A stretch of 64,000 nucleotides of DNA from DASQMT01 sp963827335 (GTDB taxonomy: Bacteria; Actinomycetota; Thermoleophilia; Solirubrobacterales; Solirubrobacteraceae), in assembly GCA_963827335.1 (NCBI GenBank), contig CAWHAP010000004.1:1-64000 (forward strand), in the 5' to 3' direction. The notes beneath the pieces are model-generated. The model made no database searches and was not told the DNA's origin. It saw only the letters and a program-made list of their open reading frames with translations. Of this stretch, positions 18,421 through 27,306 are shown one piece after another; position 1 is the first letter of the stretch; every line of letters starts with the position of its first letter. The translations under genes and the position numbers were made by a program.

Positions 18421-19260
18421 ATGAGGGTTCCTGCACGAGGGTGGATCGCGGCGCTGGTCGTCGCGGTGGCCATGATCCCGCTCGGCGCCGCGCAGGCCGA
18501 CCGCGGGCACGACGCCGGTCACGGCGGGCATCACGGCAAGCGCTTCAGCGTGCTGATCTTCTCGAAGACCGCCGCGTTCCGGCACACGGAGTGCATCCCG
18601 TCCGGCACGGTGGCGATCGCCCAGATGGCCGCACGCGAGGGCTTCTCCGTCGACGCGACCGAGAACGCCGCGGCGTTCACGCCGGAGAACCTCGCCAGGT
18701 ACGACGCGGTGATCTTCCTCTGCACGACCGGCGACGTGCTCAACGCCGATCAGCAGGCCGCGTTCGAGGGCTACATCAAGGGCGGCGGCGGCTACGCGGG
18801 CATCCACTCCGCGTCGGACACCGAGTACGACTGGGCGTGGTACGGCGGCCTCGTCGGCGCCTACTTCCGCGACCATCCGGGCGTCCAGGGCGTCAACCAG
18901 CAGTTCCAGGTCGCGACGATGAACGTCGAGGACCGGAGCAGCGCGGCCACGCGCGGGCTCCCGCAGCGCTGGACGCGCGAGGAGGAGTGGTACAACTTCC
19001 GCTCCAACCCGCGGGATGCCGTGCACGTCCTGCTCTCGGTCGACGAGTCGACGTACGACCCGCGCGGCTACAGCGTGCCGGGCGGCTCGCCGCCGATGGG
19101 CGATCACCCGATCGCGTGGTGCCACGCGTACGACGGCGGCCGGTCGTTCTACACCGCGCTCGGCCACAAGGGCGAGTACTGGAAGGAGCCGCTGGTGCTC
19201 AAGCACGTGCTCGGCGGCATCCGGATGGCGGCGGGGGTCGCGCCGTTCCGGTGTGACTAG
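18421..19260 (+). CDS. Secreted ThuA-like domain protein
   Basis: The 279-residue precursor has a signal peptide (RGWIAALVVAVAMIPLGAAQA) followed by a His-rich linker and one ThuA domain. Family blocks are FSVLIFSKTAAFRHTECIPSG, YDAVIFLCTTGDVL, GGGYAGIHSASDTEYDW and SFYTALGHKGEYW. ThuA domains have a glutamine-amidotransferase-like fold, are often linked to sugar metabolism, and have no settled catalytic activity. A strong AGGGAGGACG ribosome binding site precedes the ATG. The 102-bp gap upstream contains a somewhat AT-richer stretch that may hold its promoter. It lies 16 bp before the amine oxidase gene and may be cotranscribed. Confidence 0.88.
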   Translation: MRVPARGWIAALVVAVAMIPLGAAQADRGHDAGHGGHHGKRFSVLIFSKTAAFRHTECIPSGTVAIAQMAAREGFSVDATENAAAFTPENLARYDAVIFLCTTGDVLNADQQAAFEGYIKGGGGYAGIHSASDTEYDWAWYGGLVGAYFRDHPGVQGVNQQFQVATMNVEDRSSAATRGLPQRWTREEEWYNFRSNPRDAVHVLLSVDESTYDPRGYSVPGGSPPMGDHPIAWCHAYDGGRSFYTALGHKGEYWKEPLVLKHVLGGIRMAAGVAPFRCD

Positions 19261-19276
19261 ATAGGGTCGTGCCGGC

Positions 19277-20608
19277 ATGAGCCGGCACGACGTGGTGGTC
19301 ATGGGCGCCGGGCTGGCGGGACTCTCGGCCGCCCGTGACCTCGCGCGCGCGGGCGTGGACGTCGTGGTCCTCGAGGCGCGCAACCGGCCCGGCGGGCGGG
19401 TGGAGCAGACCGAGCTGGCCGACGGCCGCCTCGTCCAGCTGGGCGGGGAGGTCGTCGGCCCGTTCCACACGGCCTACCGCGGCCTCGCCGGCGAGCTCGG
19501 GCTCACCCTCGTGCCGGCGTTCCCGTCGCTCCCCGGCGAGGACACCTCGGTGCTCGTCGACGGCCGCCACGTCGGCGACGACTGGCCGTGGCTCGACGCC
19601 GCGGACCGGGCGAGCTACGACGCGGCCGAGGCGGCGTTCCGCGCGCTGGCCGCCACCGTCGACCCGGACGATCCGTGGTCGCACCCGGACGCGGGCCGGC
19701 TCGATCGCACCTCGGTCGGCACGTGGCTGCGCGCGCAGGGCGCGACGCCGCAGGCGGTGCGGGCGCGCGACGTGGCGATGCTCTCGCTCGCGGCCGAGTC
19801 GGTGGAGCGGACGTCGCTGCTCTCGGACCTGCGCAAGGAGGCCGCGGCCGGGGCACACGGCTTCTACTCCTACGACGTCTGGGAGTGCGAGCGGGTCGCC
19901 GAGGGCTCGGCGACCGTCGCGCTGCGGATGGCCGCCGAGCTGGGCCACCGCATCCGCTACGGCGCGCCGGTGACCCGGGCCCGGGTCGCGAGCACCGGCT
20001 GCCGGGTGACGACGGCCACGGGTGAGGCGTTCGACTGCGGCGCGGTGGTCTGCGCGCTGCCGGTCGGCCCGCTGCGCCGGGTCGCGGTCGAGGGCGTCTC
20101 GGCCGCGCGGATGGCCTCGCTGGACCGCCAGCGCCATGCGCTGGCCGCGAAGGTCGTGTTCGCCTACCCGGACTCGTTCTGGGAGCGGCAGGGCCAGAAC
20201 GGGTCGATGTACTTCGAGACCGGGATGCTCGGCGGCACGTGGCCGCAGCGCGAGGGGATCCTCTCCGCGCTCGTCCCGCCCGAGCGGCTCGCCGCGTTCC
20301 TGGCCACCTCGCCCGCGCTCGTCGAGCAGGACGTGCTCGCCGAGCTGGTGCTGGCCGTCGGCGAGCGCGCGGCGCAGCCGCAGGCGGTGTTCATGCGCCG
20401 CTGGGGCGTGGACCCGTGGACGGAGGGCTACATCACCGGCTGGCGGCCGGGGGACGTGCTGGCCGTCGGGCCGCTGCACGGCACGCACGAGCCGCCGTTC
20501 TACGTCTGCGGCTCGGACCAGTGGGTGTGCGGCTACATGGAGGGAGCGGTCCGCACCGGGCGCGGCGCGGCCCGGGCGCTGCTCAGCGCTTCCGCGGCTC
20601 CAGGGTGA
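19277..20608 (+). CDS. FAD-dependent amine oxidase
   Basis: The 443-residue flavoprotein starts with the dinucleotide-binding fold VVVMGAGLAGLSAARDLARAG and EARNRPGGRVEQTELADG, where the Glu binds FAD ribose. It continues with VQLGGEVVGPFHTAYRGLA and ends with the C-terminal FAD contact YVCGSDQWVCGYMEGAVRTG. This is the flavin monoamine oxidase family, which oxidises primary or polyamines to aldehydes with release of ammonia and hydrogen peroxide. No signal peptide is seen, so it is cytoplasmic. The stop overlaps the convergent downstream gene by 26 bp. The substrate is not clear. A role with the ThuA-like neighbour is only positional. Confidence 0.9.
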   Translation: MSRHDVVVMGAGLAGLSAARDLARAGVDVVVLEARNRPGGRVEQTELADGRLVQLGGEVVGPFHTAYRGLAGELGLTLVPAFPSLPGEDTSVLVDGRHVGDDWPWLDAADRASYDAAEAAFRALAATVDPDDPWSHPDAGRLDRTSVGTWLRAQGATPQAVRARDVAMLSLAAESVERTSLLSDLRKEAAAGAHGFYSYDVWECERVAEGSATVALRMAAELGHRIRYGAPVTRARVASTGCRVTTATGEAFDCGAVVCALPVGPLRRVAVEGVSAARMASLDRQRHALAAKVVFAYPDSFWERQGQNGSMYFETGMLGGTWPQREGILSALVPPERLAAFLATSPALVEQDVLAELVLAVGERAAQPQAVFMRRWGVDPWTEGYITGWRPGDVLAVGPLHGTHEPPFYVCGSDQWVCGYMEGAVRTGRGAARALLSASAAPG

Positions 20609-21455
20609 TGGAGCCGCGGCAGAAGCTCGTCACGATCCGCGCGACGCCCTCCTCGACCCGCCCCCGCACGATCCGCCCGCGGACCTGGACCGACACGCCG
20701 CGCACGCCGCCGACGAACAGGAAGCGCCCGTCGGGGGCGACGCGGATCGGCGGCGCCGTGACCGGGCTGATGTTCGGCTGGATCGTGCCCGTGTCCGTGC
20801 ACTGGGTGGGGATGTCGGCCTCCCCGAGCGACGCCGCGCCGGTCGTGACGTCGCGCCACCTGCCGCCCTTGCGCCGCTGCAGCGAGAGCGGCGTCCCGTC
20901 CGGCGCGCCCTCGATCGCGGCGAACGCGAGGAACGGGTGGCCGGTGTACGCCCGCCGCGGCGCGCGCAGGGTCACCGTGGCGTCGGCGGTGAGCGTGAAG
21001 CTGCGTACCGGGCCGACCTCGAAGCCGCCGGCGCACCCGTCGCACGGCCGCCACACCTGCCAGTACCAGCGGCCCGGCGTCTCCTGCGGCGTCGGCGCGG
21101 TGGCGTTGCCCAGGTCGGTGTCGCACGTCGCCGGGTCGTCCGCGCGCGGCCGGCCGACGCCGTAGGTCCCGGCGACCGAGTCGGCCAGGCGCCCGTCCGG
21201 GCCGAGCGCGGGCGACGGCGACATGGACGTGCCGTAGTCGTCGGCGAAGCCGAAGCTCGAGAACGGGCCGCCGTCCCCGGCGATCACGAACTGCGGGCAG
21301 CTGAAGCTCGCCGGGATGCCGCCCGGATCCACCGGCAGGGTGGCGCCGTCGGCCGGCGTGAGCGGGCCGAACGGCGGGTCGCCCGGCTGGGCGGAGGCGC
21401 CGGCGGGCGGCGCGAGTCCCGCGAGGACGACGGCGAGGATGACCCGGAGCGGCAC
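20583..21455 (-). CDS. Secreted hypothetical protein with beta-sandwich-like composition
   Basis: The 290-residue precursor has a signal peptide (MPLRVILAVVLAGLAPPAGASA) and no family that I recognise. The mature part begins FGPLTPADGATLPVDPGGIP, a pattern seen at the start of fibronectin-III-like surface domains, and contains several cysteines (SFSCPQFV, ATCDTDLG, RPCDGCAGGF, PTQCTDTG, TSFCRG) that could form disulfides outside the cell. A second half reads TVTLRAPRRAYTGHPFLAF and LSLQRRKGGRWRDVTTG, resembling bacterial Ig-like stalks. It is convergent with the amine oxidase and probably sits on the cell surface or is released. Confidence 0.75.
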   Translation of the reverse strand: MPLRVILAVVLAGLAPPAGASAQPGDPPFGPLTPADGATLPVDPGGIPASFSCPQFVIAGDGGPFSSFGFADDYGTSMSPSPALGPDGRLADSVAGTYGVGRPRADDPATCDTDLGNATAPTPQETPGRWYWQVWRPCDGCAGGFEVGPVRSFTLTADATVTLRAPRRAYTGHPFLAFAAIEGAPDGTPLSLQRRKGGRWRDVTTGAASLGEADIPTQCTDTGTIQPNISPVTAPPIRVAPDGRFLFVGGVRGVSVQVRGRIVRGRVEEGVARIVTSFCRGSITLEPRKR

Positions 21456-21571
21456 GGCGGCAATGTAGACGCCGGGGAAGGTGTCGCCGGGCGCGAACGC
21501 GGGTACCGCCGGACGCTGGGAAGGAAGGCGCGCGGCGCCGCCGCGCGCGGACGAGGCAGGGGGAGCTCTCG

Positions 21572-23875
21572 ATGAGGAAGCGTTCGGTTGTGGCCGTGCT
21601 GTCGGCCGGCGTCGTGTCGCTGGGGATCGCGGGCGGCGTGGTCGCCGCCGGCGGATCGAGTGACGAGGCGGCCCTCAAGCCCACCCGGGGCGCCGCCGAC
21701 CGCGGCGTCGAGCGCCGCGTCGAGCGGCTGCTCAGGAAGATGACGCTCGACGAGAAGCTGCAGCAGATCCAGCTGCTCTCCGACGGGCAGGTCACCGACG
21801 AGGACGCGGCGGCCGGCGTCGGCGGCGTCTTCAGCCTCGTCGATCCGGCGCGCATCAACGAGCTCCAGCACATCGCGGTCGAGGACTCGCGGCTCGGCAT
21901 CCCGATCCTCTTCGCCTACGACACCATCCACGGCTACCGGACGATCTTCCCGATCCCGCTCGGCGCGGCGAGCAGCTTCGACCCGGGCGTGGCCGCGGCC
22001 GACGCGACGTTCGGCGCCCGCGAGACCGCCGCGGTCGGCATCAAGCAGATCTACAGCCCGATGGTCGACGTCTCGCACGAGCCGCGCTGGGGCCGGATCG
22101 CCGAGGCCGGCGGCGAGGATCCCTACCTGAACTCCGTGTTCGCGGCCGCGCGCGTGAAGGGCGCCCAGGGCCGCGACTACGCCGAGCCCGACAAGGTCGT
22201 CACGAGCGTCAAGCACTACGCCGCCTACGGCGAGCCCGAGGGCGGCCGCGACTACAACACGACCGACATGTCGGTCCAGCGGCTGCACAACCTCTACCTG
22301 CCGCCGTTCAAGGCCGCGATCGACGCGGGGTCGGACACCGTGATGTGCTCGTTCAACGCCATCAACGGCGTGCCCGGCTGCGCGAACCACGAGCTCGAGA
22401 CCGAGCTGCTCAAGGGCGAGTGGGGCTTCGACGGCTTCATCGAGAGCGACTACACGGCGGTCGCCGAGCTGCGCGCCTGCCCGCCGAAGACGCCGGACGA
22501 GGGTCCGTGCGGCCACGGCGTCGCCGAGGACGGCCCCGACGCCGCCGCCGCGGCGCTGAACGCCGGCACCGACTCCGAGATGGTCAGCACCTTCATCCGC
22601 GACAACGGCGAGCAGTTGCTGCGCGACGGCCGCATCTCCATGCGCCGGATCGACGACGCGGTGCGCCGCATCCTGCGGATCAAGTTCCGCGCCGGCCTGT
22701 TCGAGAACCCCTACGTCGACCCGGCGCAGGCCGAGGCCGCGCAGCTGCTGCCCGACGCGGTGGCCGCCGCGCGCGAGGCGGCCGGGCGCTCGATGGTCCT
22801 GCTGAAGAACGAGGGCGGCGCGCTGCCGCTCGACCCAGGCAAGAAGACCGCGGTGATCGGCCCGATGGCGGAGAGCGGCCACGACATGCTCGGGCCCTGG
22901 TGGGGCCGCGGGCGCGACGAGGACGCGGTGACGGTGTTCGACGGCATCACGGCCCAGAGCCCCGGCGCGACGGTCGCGGCGGGCTGCACGTTCGACCACA
23001 AGGAGCCGCCGGAGAACTCGCCCGCGGGCGACTGCGGCTCCGACGCCGGGTTCGACGAGGCCGTCGCGGTCGCGAACGCGGCCGACCAGGTCGTGCTCGC
23101 GCTCGGCGAGTCCCGCGAGCACAGCGGCGAGGCCGCGTCGCGCAGCGAGATCGATCTGCCCGGCCGGCAGGAGGAGCTGATCGCGCGCATCAAGGCGACG
23201 GGCAAGCCGTTCGTGGTCGTGCTGTTCAACGGCCGCCCGCTGACGCTCGACGGCGTCGCCGACGAGGCCCCGGCGGTGCTCGAGGCGTGGTTCCCGGGCG
23301 TGCAGGCGGGCAACGCGGTCGCCGACGTGCTGTTCGGCAAGGTCAACCCGGGCGGCAAGCTGCCCGTCTCGTTCCCGCAGCGGATCGGGCAGGTCCCGAT
23401 CTACTACAACCACGAGCCGACCGGCCGGCCGTGCGACCCGGGGTCGAAGTACAACTCGCGCTACCGCGACCTGCCGACGTGCGCGCCGCGGTACCCGTTC
23501 GGCTACGGCCTGAGCTACACGACGTTCACGGTCGACGACCTGCGCCTCAGCACGGACCGCGTGTCGCGGCGCGGGAAGGTGCGCGTCACCGTCGACGTGA
23601 CCAACACCGGCGACCGCGCCGGCGACGAGGTCGTGCAGCTCTACCTCCACGACCCGGTCGCGAGCATCTCGCAGCCGGTGCGGCGGCTGCGCGGGTTCCA
23701 GCGCGTGACGCTCGGCGCGGGGGAGGGGACGTCGGTCTCCTTCACCCTCGACAAGAGCGACTTCGGCTTCTACGACAACGAGGGGAAGTTCGTCGTGGAG
23801 CCGGGGCGCATCGACGTCTACGCGGGGAACAGCTCGGACGCCGAGCTCACGAAGTCGTTCACCGTGAGCCGATGA
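21572..23875 (+). CDS. Secreted GH3 beta-glucosidase
   Basis: The 767-residue glycosidase has a signal peptide (VVAVLSAGVVSLGIAGGVVAA). The first domain is the GH3 TIM barrel, with MTLDEKLQQIQLLSDGQ, PILFAYDTIHGYRTIFPIPL and the nucleophile D293 in GFDGFIESDYTAV. The second alpha/beta domain has GRSMVLLKNEGGALPL and SGEAASRSEIDLPGRQ, with the acid/base region around EHSGEA. A C-terminal fibronectin-III-like domain (about residues 670-767) follows. These enzymes remove beta-linked glucose from oligosaccharides. It overlaps the following GH15 gene by 4 bp (ATGA), so the two are made together. A GGGGGAG ribosome binding site precedes the ATG. Confidence 0.93.
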   Translation: MRKRSVVAVLSAGVVSLGIAGGVVAAGGSSDEAALKPTRGAADRGVERRVERLLRKMTLDEKLQQIQLLSDGQVTDEDAAAGVGGVFSLVDPARINELQHIAVEDSRLGIPILFAYDTIHGYRTIFPIPLGAASSFDPGVAAADATFGARETAAVGIKQIYSPMVDVSHEPRWGRIAEAGGEDPYLNSVFAAARVKGAQGRDYAEPDKVVTSVKHYAAYGEPEGGRDYNTTDMSVQRLHNLYLPPFKAAIDAGSDTVMCSFNAINGVPGCANHELETELLKGEWGFDGFIESDYTAVAELRACPPKTPDEGPCGHGVAEDGPDAAAAALNAGTDSEMVSTFIRDNGEQLLRDGRISMRRIDDAVRRILRIKFRAGLFENPYVDPAQAEAAQLLPDAVAAAREAAGRSMVLLKNEGGALPLDPGKKTAVIGPMAESGHDMLGPWWGRGRDEDAVTVFDGITAQSPGATVAAGCTFDHKEPPENSPAGDCGSDAGFDEAVAVANAADQVVLALGESREHSGEAASRSEIDLPGRQEELIARIKATGKPFVVVLFNGRPLTLDGVADEAPAVLEAWFPGVQAGNAVADVLFGKVNPGGKLPVSFPQRIGQVPIYYNHEPTGRPCDPGSKYNSRYRDLPTCAPRYPFGYGLSYTTFTVDDLRLSTDRVSRRGKVRVTVDVTNTGDRAGDEVVQLYLHDPVASISQPVRRLRGFQRVTLGAGEGTSVSFTLDKSDFGFYDNEGKFVVEPGRIDVYAGNSSDAELTKSFTVSR

Positions 23876-26031
23876 GGGGACGCGCCGTCGCGCTCGCCCT
23901 GCTCGCCTCCGCCCTGGCGGCGCCCTCCGCGGGCGCCGCCGGGGTCGCACCCGGAGCGCCGGGCGAGCCGGCGCTGTGGACCGAGGGCGACAAGGACGGG
24001 TTCGGGACCGCGACGGCGCTGCGCAGCACCGTCTGGCACACGCTCGACGACGGCGAGCTGACCGAGGTCTACTACCCGGACCTCGGGACGCCCGCCGTGC
24101 GCGACGTGCAGCTCGTCGTCACGGACGGGCGCACGTTCGCCGACCGCGAGCGCCAGGACACCGTGCATGTCACGCGGCTGGTCGACCGCCGCTCGCTGAG
24201 CTACCGCCAGGTCAACACCGACCGCGAGGGCCTGTACCGGATCAGCAAGACCTACACGACCGACCCGTCGCGCGCAACGGTGCTCGTCCGGGTGCGCTTC
24301 CGCGCGCTGACGCGGCGGCCGCTGCAGGTCTACGTGCTGCACGACCCGAACCTGTCCAACGCGGGCGACGACGACGTGGGCGCCTCCGGGCCCGGCGGCG
24401 CGCTGCTCGCGAGCGATGCGAAGGCGGGCAGCGCGCTCGCCGCGAAGCCCGGCTTCACGGCGGCGTCGAGCGGCTACCTCGGCGCCAGCGACGGCTGGAC
24501 CGACCTCGGCGCCGACTTCCGGATGGACTGGCGCTACGCGGCGCCCACGCCGGGCAACGTGGCGCAGACCGCGCGCACGGCGCTCACCGGCCGCCGCGGC
24601 GGGCGGACGATGACGCTCGCGCTGGGCTTCGGGCCCGACGCGGACGGCGCGCTCGCCGCCGCGCGGACGTCGCTCCGCGCCGGGTTCGGCGCCGCCGACG
24701 CGCGCTACCGCGCCGGCTGGCGCGAGTACCTCCGCGGCCTGCCCCGGCCGCGCAGCGCCGCCGGGCACGAGCGGCTCTACGACGCCTCCCTGATGGTCAT
24801 GGCGGCGCTGGAGGACAAGACGTACCGCGGCGCGGGCATCGCCGCGCCGTCGATGTCGTGGGTGTGGGGGCAGCTCGAGGGCTACTCCGGCCCGTACCAC
24901 CTCGTCTGGTCGCGCGACCTCTACCAGGTCGCCACCGCGCAGCTCGCGGCGGGCGACCGGGCGGCGGCCGTGCGTGCGCTCGACCATCTCTTCGACCGCC
25001 AGCAGAAGCCGGACGGGTGCCTGCCGCAGAACGGGAACCTCGACGGCACGCCGCACTGGGGCGGGCTGCAGCTCGACGAGGTCGCCGACCCGATCCTGCT
25101 CGCGTGGCAGCTCGGGCGCACCGGCCCGGCGACCTGGGGCCACGTGCGCCTCGCCGCCGAGTGCATCCTGAGGGAGGGGCCGAGGACGCAGGAGCGCTGG
25201 GAGAACCAGGAGGACTCCTACTCGCCCGCCTCGCTCGCCGCCGAGATCGCAGGGCTCGTGGCGGCGGCGGCGATCGCCGACCGCAACGGCGCGGACGACG
25301 AGGCGATCCGCTACCGCGCATTCGCGGACACGTGGCGGTCGCAGCTCGACGAGTGGACCGTGACCACGAACGGCCCGCTGTCGCCCGATCCGTACTTCCT
25401 GCGCGTGAGCGTCGACGGGAACGCGAACGCCGGCACGACCTACGAGCTGGCCGACGGCGGCCCGGTCATCGACCAGCGCGCCGTCGTCGACCCGAGCTTC
25501 CTCGAGCTCGTGCGCCTCGGCGTGCGGCGGGCGGACGACCCGGCGGTGCTCTCGACGCTCCCCGTCGTGGACCGCGAGCTGGCGGTCGACACGCCGAGCG
25601 GGCGCTTCTGGCACCGCTACTCGCACGACGGCTACGGCGAGACCGCGACGGGCGGGCCGTTCGGGGTCGGGGAGTTCGAGAACCACGGCATCGGCCGCGC
25701 CTGGCCGATCTTCGCGGGCGAGCGCGGCGAGTACGAGCTGGCCGCGGGCGAGCTCTCCGGCGATCGCCGGGCGGCGCGCGCCGCTGCCCGCGAGCGGCTG
25801 GACGCGATCGCGGCGACCGCCGGCGACGGGCTGATGCTGCCCGAGCAGGTGTGGGACCAGTACCCGCCGTCGGGCACGGCGGGCCGCGCGCCGGGCACCG
25901 GCACGGGCTCGTCGACGCCGCTCGGCTGGACCCACGCCCAGTTCGTCCGGCTCGCCTGGTCGATCGACGCGGGCCGCCCGGTCGAGCGGCCGGCCCTCGT
26001 GTCCTGCCGCTACGGCGGGCCGTGCGGCTGA
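23872..26031 (+). CDS. Secreted GH15 glucodextranase/glucoamylase-like glycosidase
   Basis: The 719-residue precursor starts with a signal peptide (AVALALLASALAAPSAGAA). The N-terminal beta domain (about residues 25-300, GFGTATALRSTVWHTLDDGE, TEVYYPDLGTPAVRD) is that of glucodextranases. The (alpha/alpha)6 catalytic barrel follows, with SRDLYQVATAQLAAGD, the general acid E403 in GGLQLDEVADPI and the general base E658 in LMLPEQVWDQYP. The enzymes release glucose from alpha-glucans or dextran. Being coupled to a beta-glucosidase gene, it suggests joint attack on a mixed or capsule-type glucan outside the cell. The C-terminus lacks an anchoring signal. Confidence 0.92.
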   Translation: MRGRAVALALLASALAAPSAGAAGVAPGAPGEPALWTEGDKDGFGTATALRSTVWHTLDDGELTEVYYPDLGTPAVRDVQLVVTDGRTFADRERQDTVHVTRLVDRRSLSYRQVNTDREGLYRISKTYTTDPSRATVLVRVRFRALTRRPLQVYVLHDPNLSNAGDDDVGASGPGGALLASDAKAGSALAAKPGFTAASSGYLGASDGWTDLGADFRMDWRYAAPTPGNVAQTARTALTGRRGGRTMTLALGFGPDADGALAAARTSLRAGFGAADARYRAGWREYLRGLPRPRSAAGHERLYDASLMVMAALEDKTYRGAGIAAPSMSWVWGQLEGYSGPYHLVWSRDLYQVATAQLAAGDRAAAVRALDHLFDRQQKPDGCLPQNGNLDGTPHWGGLQLDEVADPILLAWQLGRTGPATWGHVRLAAECILREGPRTQERWENQEDSYSPASLAAEIAGLVAAAAIADRNGADDEAIRYRAFADTWRSQLDEWTVTTNGPLSPDPYFLRVSVDGNANAGTTYELADGGPVIDQRAVVDPSFLELVRLGVRRADDPAVLSTLPVVDRELAVDTPSGRFWHRYSHDGYGETATGGPFGVGEFENHGIGRAWPIFAGERGEYELAAGELSGDRRAARAAARERLDAIAATAGDGLMLPEQVWDQYPPSGTAGRAPGTGTGSSTPLGWTHAQFVRLAWSIDAGRPVERPALVSCRYGGPCG

Positions 26032-26765
26032 GCGGCGGGCCGCCGCGCACGCTCGGCGTCGTGCGCCGGCGCAGCGGGCTGCGGCCCGGCCGTTCCTGAC
26101 GACCCGGGGGCGGTGGGCTTGCCGCGCGCGCGCTCGGCCGCCCGCGGGGGCGTGTGCGGCGGCTTCGCGGCGGGCCGAGGCGGCGCATGGGCCCGGCCGT
26201 TGGCGCGCGCCGGCTGATTCGCACGGCCGAGCGCGCGTCCCCGCGGAGCATCCGGCGCGGGTCGGGCCGACCCGCCGGCTGCGGCCGGGGCCGGCGCCGG
26301 CGCCGAGGTCGCCGGGCGCGTCGCGGCCCGGTCGCCCGGGTCCGCCGCGCGGCCGCGCTTCCCGCGCCGCCCGCGGGTCCGGTCGGCGCGGAGGCGGGTG
26401 GGCGCGCTCGTGCGCCGGCCGGGCTCGGACCGTGACGTGCGAGGGGTCGTCCCGGCGGCCGGGGTCGCCCGGGCGGCGACCGGCGCGGCCGGCGCGGCCG
26501 GCGCGGGGGGCGGCCCGGACGCGCGCGCGGGTCGCCCGGCCCGCTGCGGATCGAGGGTGCTGACCGCGACCGTGGCGCCGCCGGCCGCGGCGCCGCCGAC
26601 GGCGGCGACCGCAAGGACCTTGGCGACCGTCGACTTGGCGGCCAGGAGACCGAGCCCGGCGCCGGCGCCGCCGGCGGCGGTCGCCCCACCGGCGCCGAGG
26701 CCGCCGCGCCGCCCGAGCCCACGCCGGCCGATCTGGCCGCCGCCGCGTGCAAGACCGAGAAGCAC
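26010..26765 (-). other. Ala/Gly/Pro-rich open frame with one membrane helix, possible gene fragment
   Basis: This 738-bp stretch between two clear genes holds a minus-strand open frame. The readable part is a hydrophobic segment (LAAKSTVAKVLAVAAVGGAA) and then about 170 residues of Pro/Ala/Arg-rich tail. From memory this resembles the C-terminal membrane tail of some Thermoleophilia sigma-70-like proteins, but no sigma domain is present and the first 15 codons lie antisense to the Cys-repeat gene. It may be a gene whose N-terminus has been lost, or only a compositional artefact. I see no other convincing feature in the stretch. Confidence is low. Confidence 0.3.
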
Positions 26766-26768
26766 GAC

Positions 26769-27152
26769 ATGGGCACCAAGCTGTTCAAGAAGACGTATGC
26801 CGCGAAGAGCACGGCGAAGGCCATGCAGGCGTGCGTCGCGAAGACCGTGCCGGTGGCCGAGGACGCGAAGACGAACGCCGCCCAGGACTGCCGCGCCGAG
26901 CGCGACGCCGATCGCGCCGCGTTCGAGGAGCAGTACGGCACCAACAAGAACAAGCGCAACGCGTTCGGCAAGTGCGTGTCGGCCAAGGCCACGGACGCCA
27001 CGGAGGACGCTGCAGAGGACCGGGCCAACGCCGCTCAGGAGTGCAAGGCGCTCAAGCGCGACGACGCGGCCGCGTTCGAGGAGGCCTACGGGACCCGGAA
27101 GAACGCGTTCGGCAAGTGCGTGTCGGCGACGGCGAAGGCGGAGGACGCCTAG
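26769..27152 (+). CDS. Cys-pair repeat protein, N-terminus uncertain
   Basis: Three related units can be seen: AACKTEKHDMGTKLFKKTY with QACVAK (partly upstream of the ATG), DCRAERDADRAAFEEQYGTN with AFGKCVSAKA, and ECKALKRDDAAAFEEAYGTR with AFGKCVSATA. Each has two cysteines about 30 residues apart and an (A/S)F-x-x-x-YG core, so each may fold as a small disulfide-closed helical hairpin. I know similar repeats only from Thermoleophilia-type genomes, with no assigned function. The first repeat begins upstream of 26769 in the same frame (PTPADLAAAACKTEK), so the real start is further 5' and the expected signal peptide is missing. The gene may be truncated at about 26.7 kb. Confidence 0.65.
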   Translation: MGTKLFKKTYAAKSTAKAMQACVAKTVPVAEDAKTNAAQDCRAERDADRAAFEEQYGTNKNKRNAFGKCVSAKATDATEDAAEDRANAAQECKALKRDDAAAFEEAYGTRKNAFGKCVSATAKAEDA

Positions 27153-27232
27153 CGCTCCGGCGCGGGCTCCGTACGCCCGTCTCCTGCCGCTGCGGCGGGC
27201 AGTGCGTGAGCGGCGTGCGTTCTCACCGCCGG

Positions 27233-27263
27233 CGTTGACGGCGGGCGCCGCCGCACGTCAACG
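27233..27263. terminator. Stable hairpin after the Cys-repeat gene
   Basis: CGTTGAC (27233-27239) pairs with GTCAACG (27257-27263), and inside it GGCGG pairs with CCGCC. The hairpin lies 80 bp after the stop of the Cys-repeat gene. No T-tract follows, so termination is a guess. It could also be part of the repeat array just downstream. Confidence 0.4.
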
Positions 27264-27306
27264 GCGGGCACCGAAGGGAGGCGGGTTGGGTCGGGTGGGG
27301 TGCGCC

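Noticed and set aside
14217..19256. Plus-strand frame of 1,679 codons
   Set aside because: It crosses several well-supported genes in other frames and consists of Arg/Ala/Pro-rich shadow translation without domains.
22345..26031. Single 1,228-codon glycosidase
   Set aside because: The true GH15 gene starts at 23872 with a signal peptide. The upstream part of the frame is a shadow of GH3 coding sequence.
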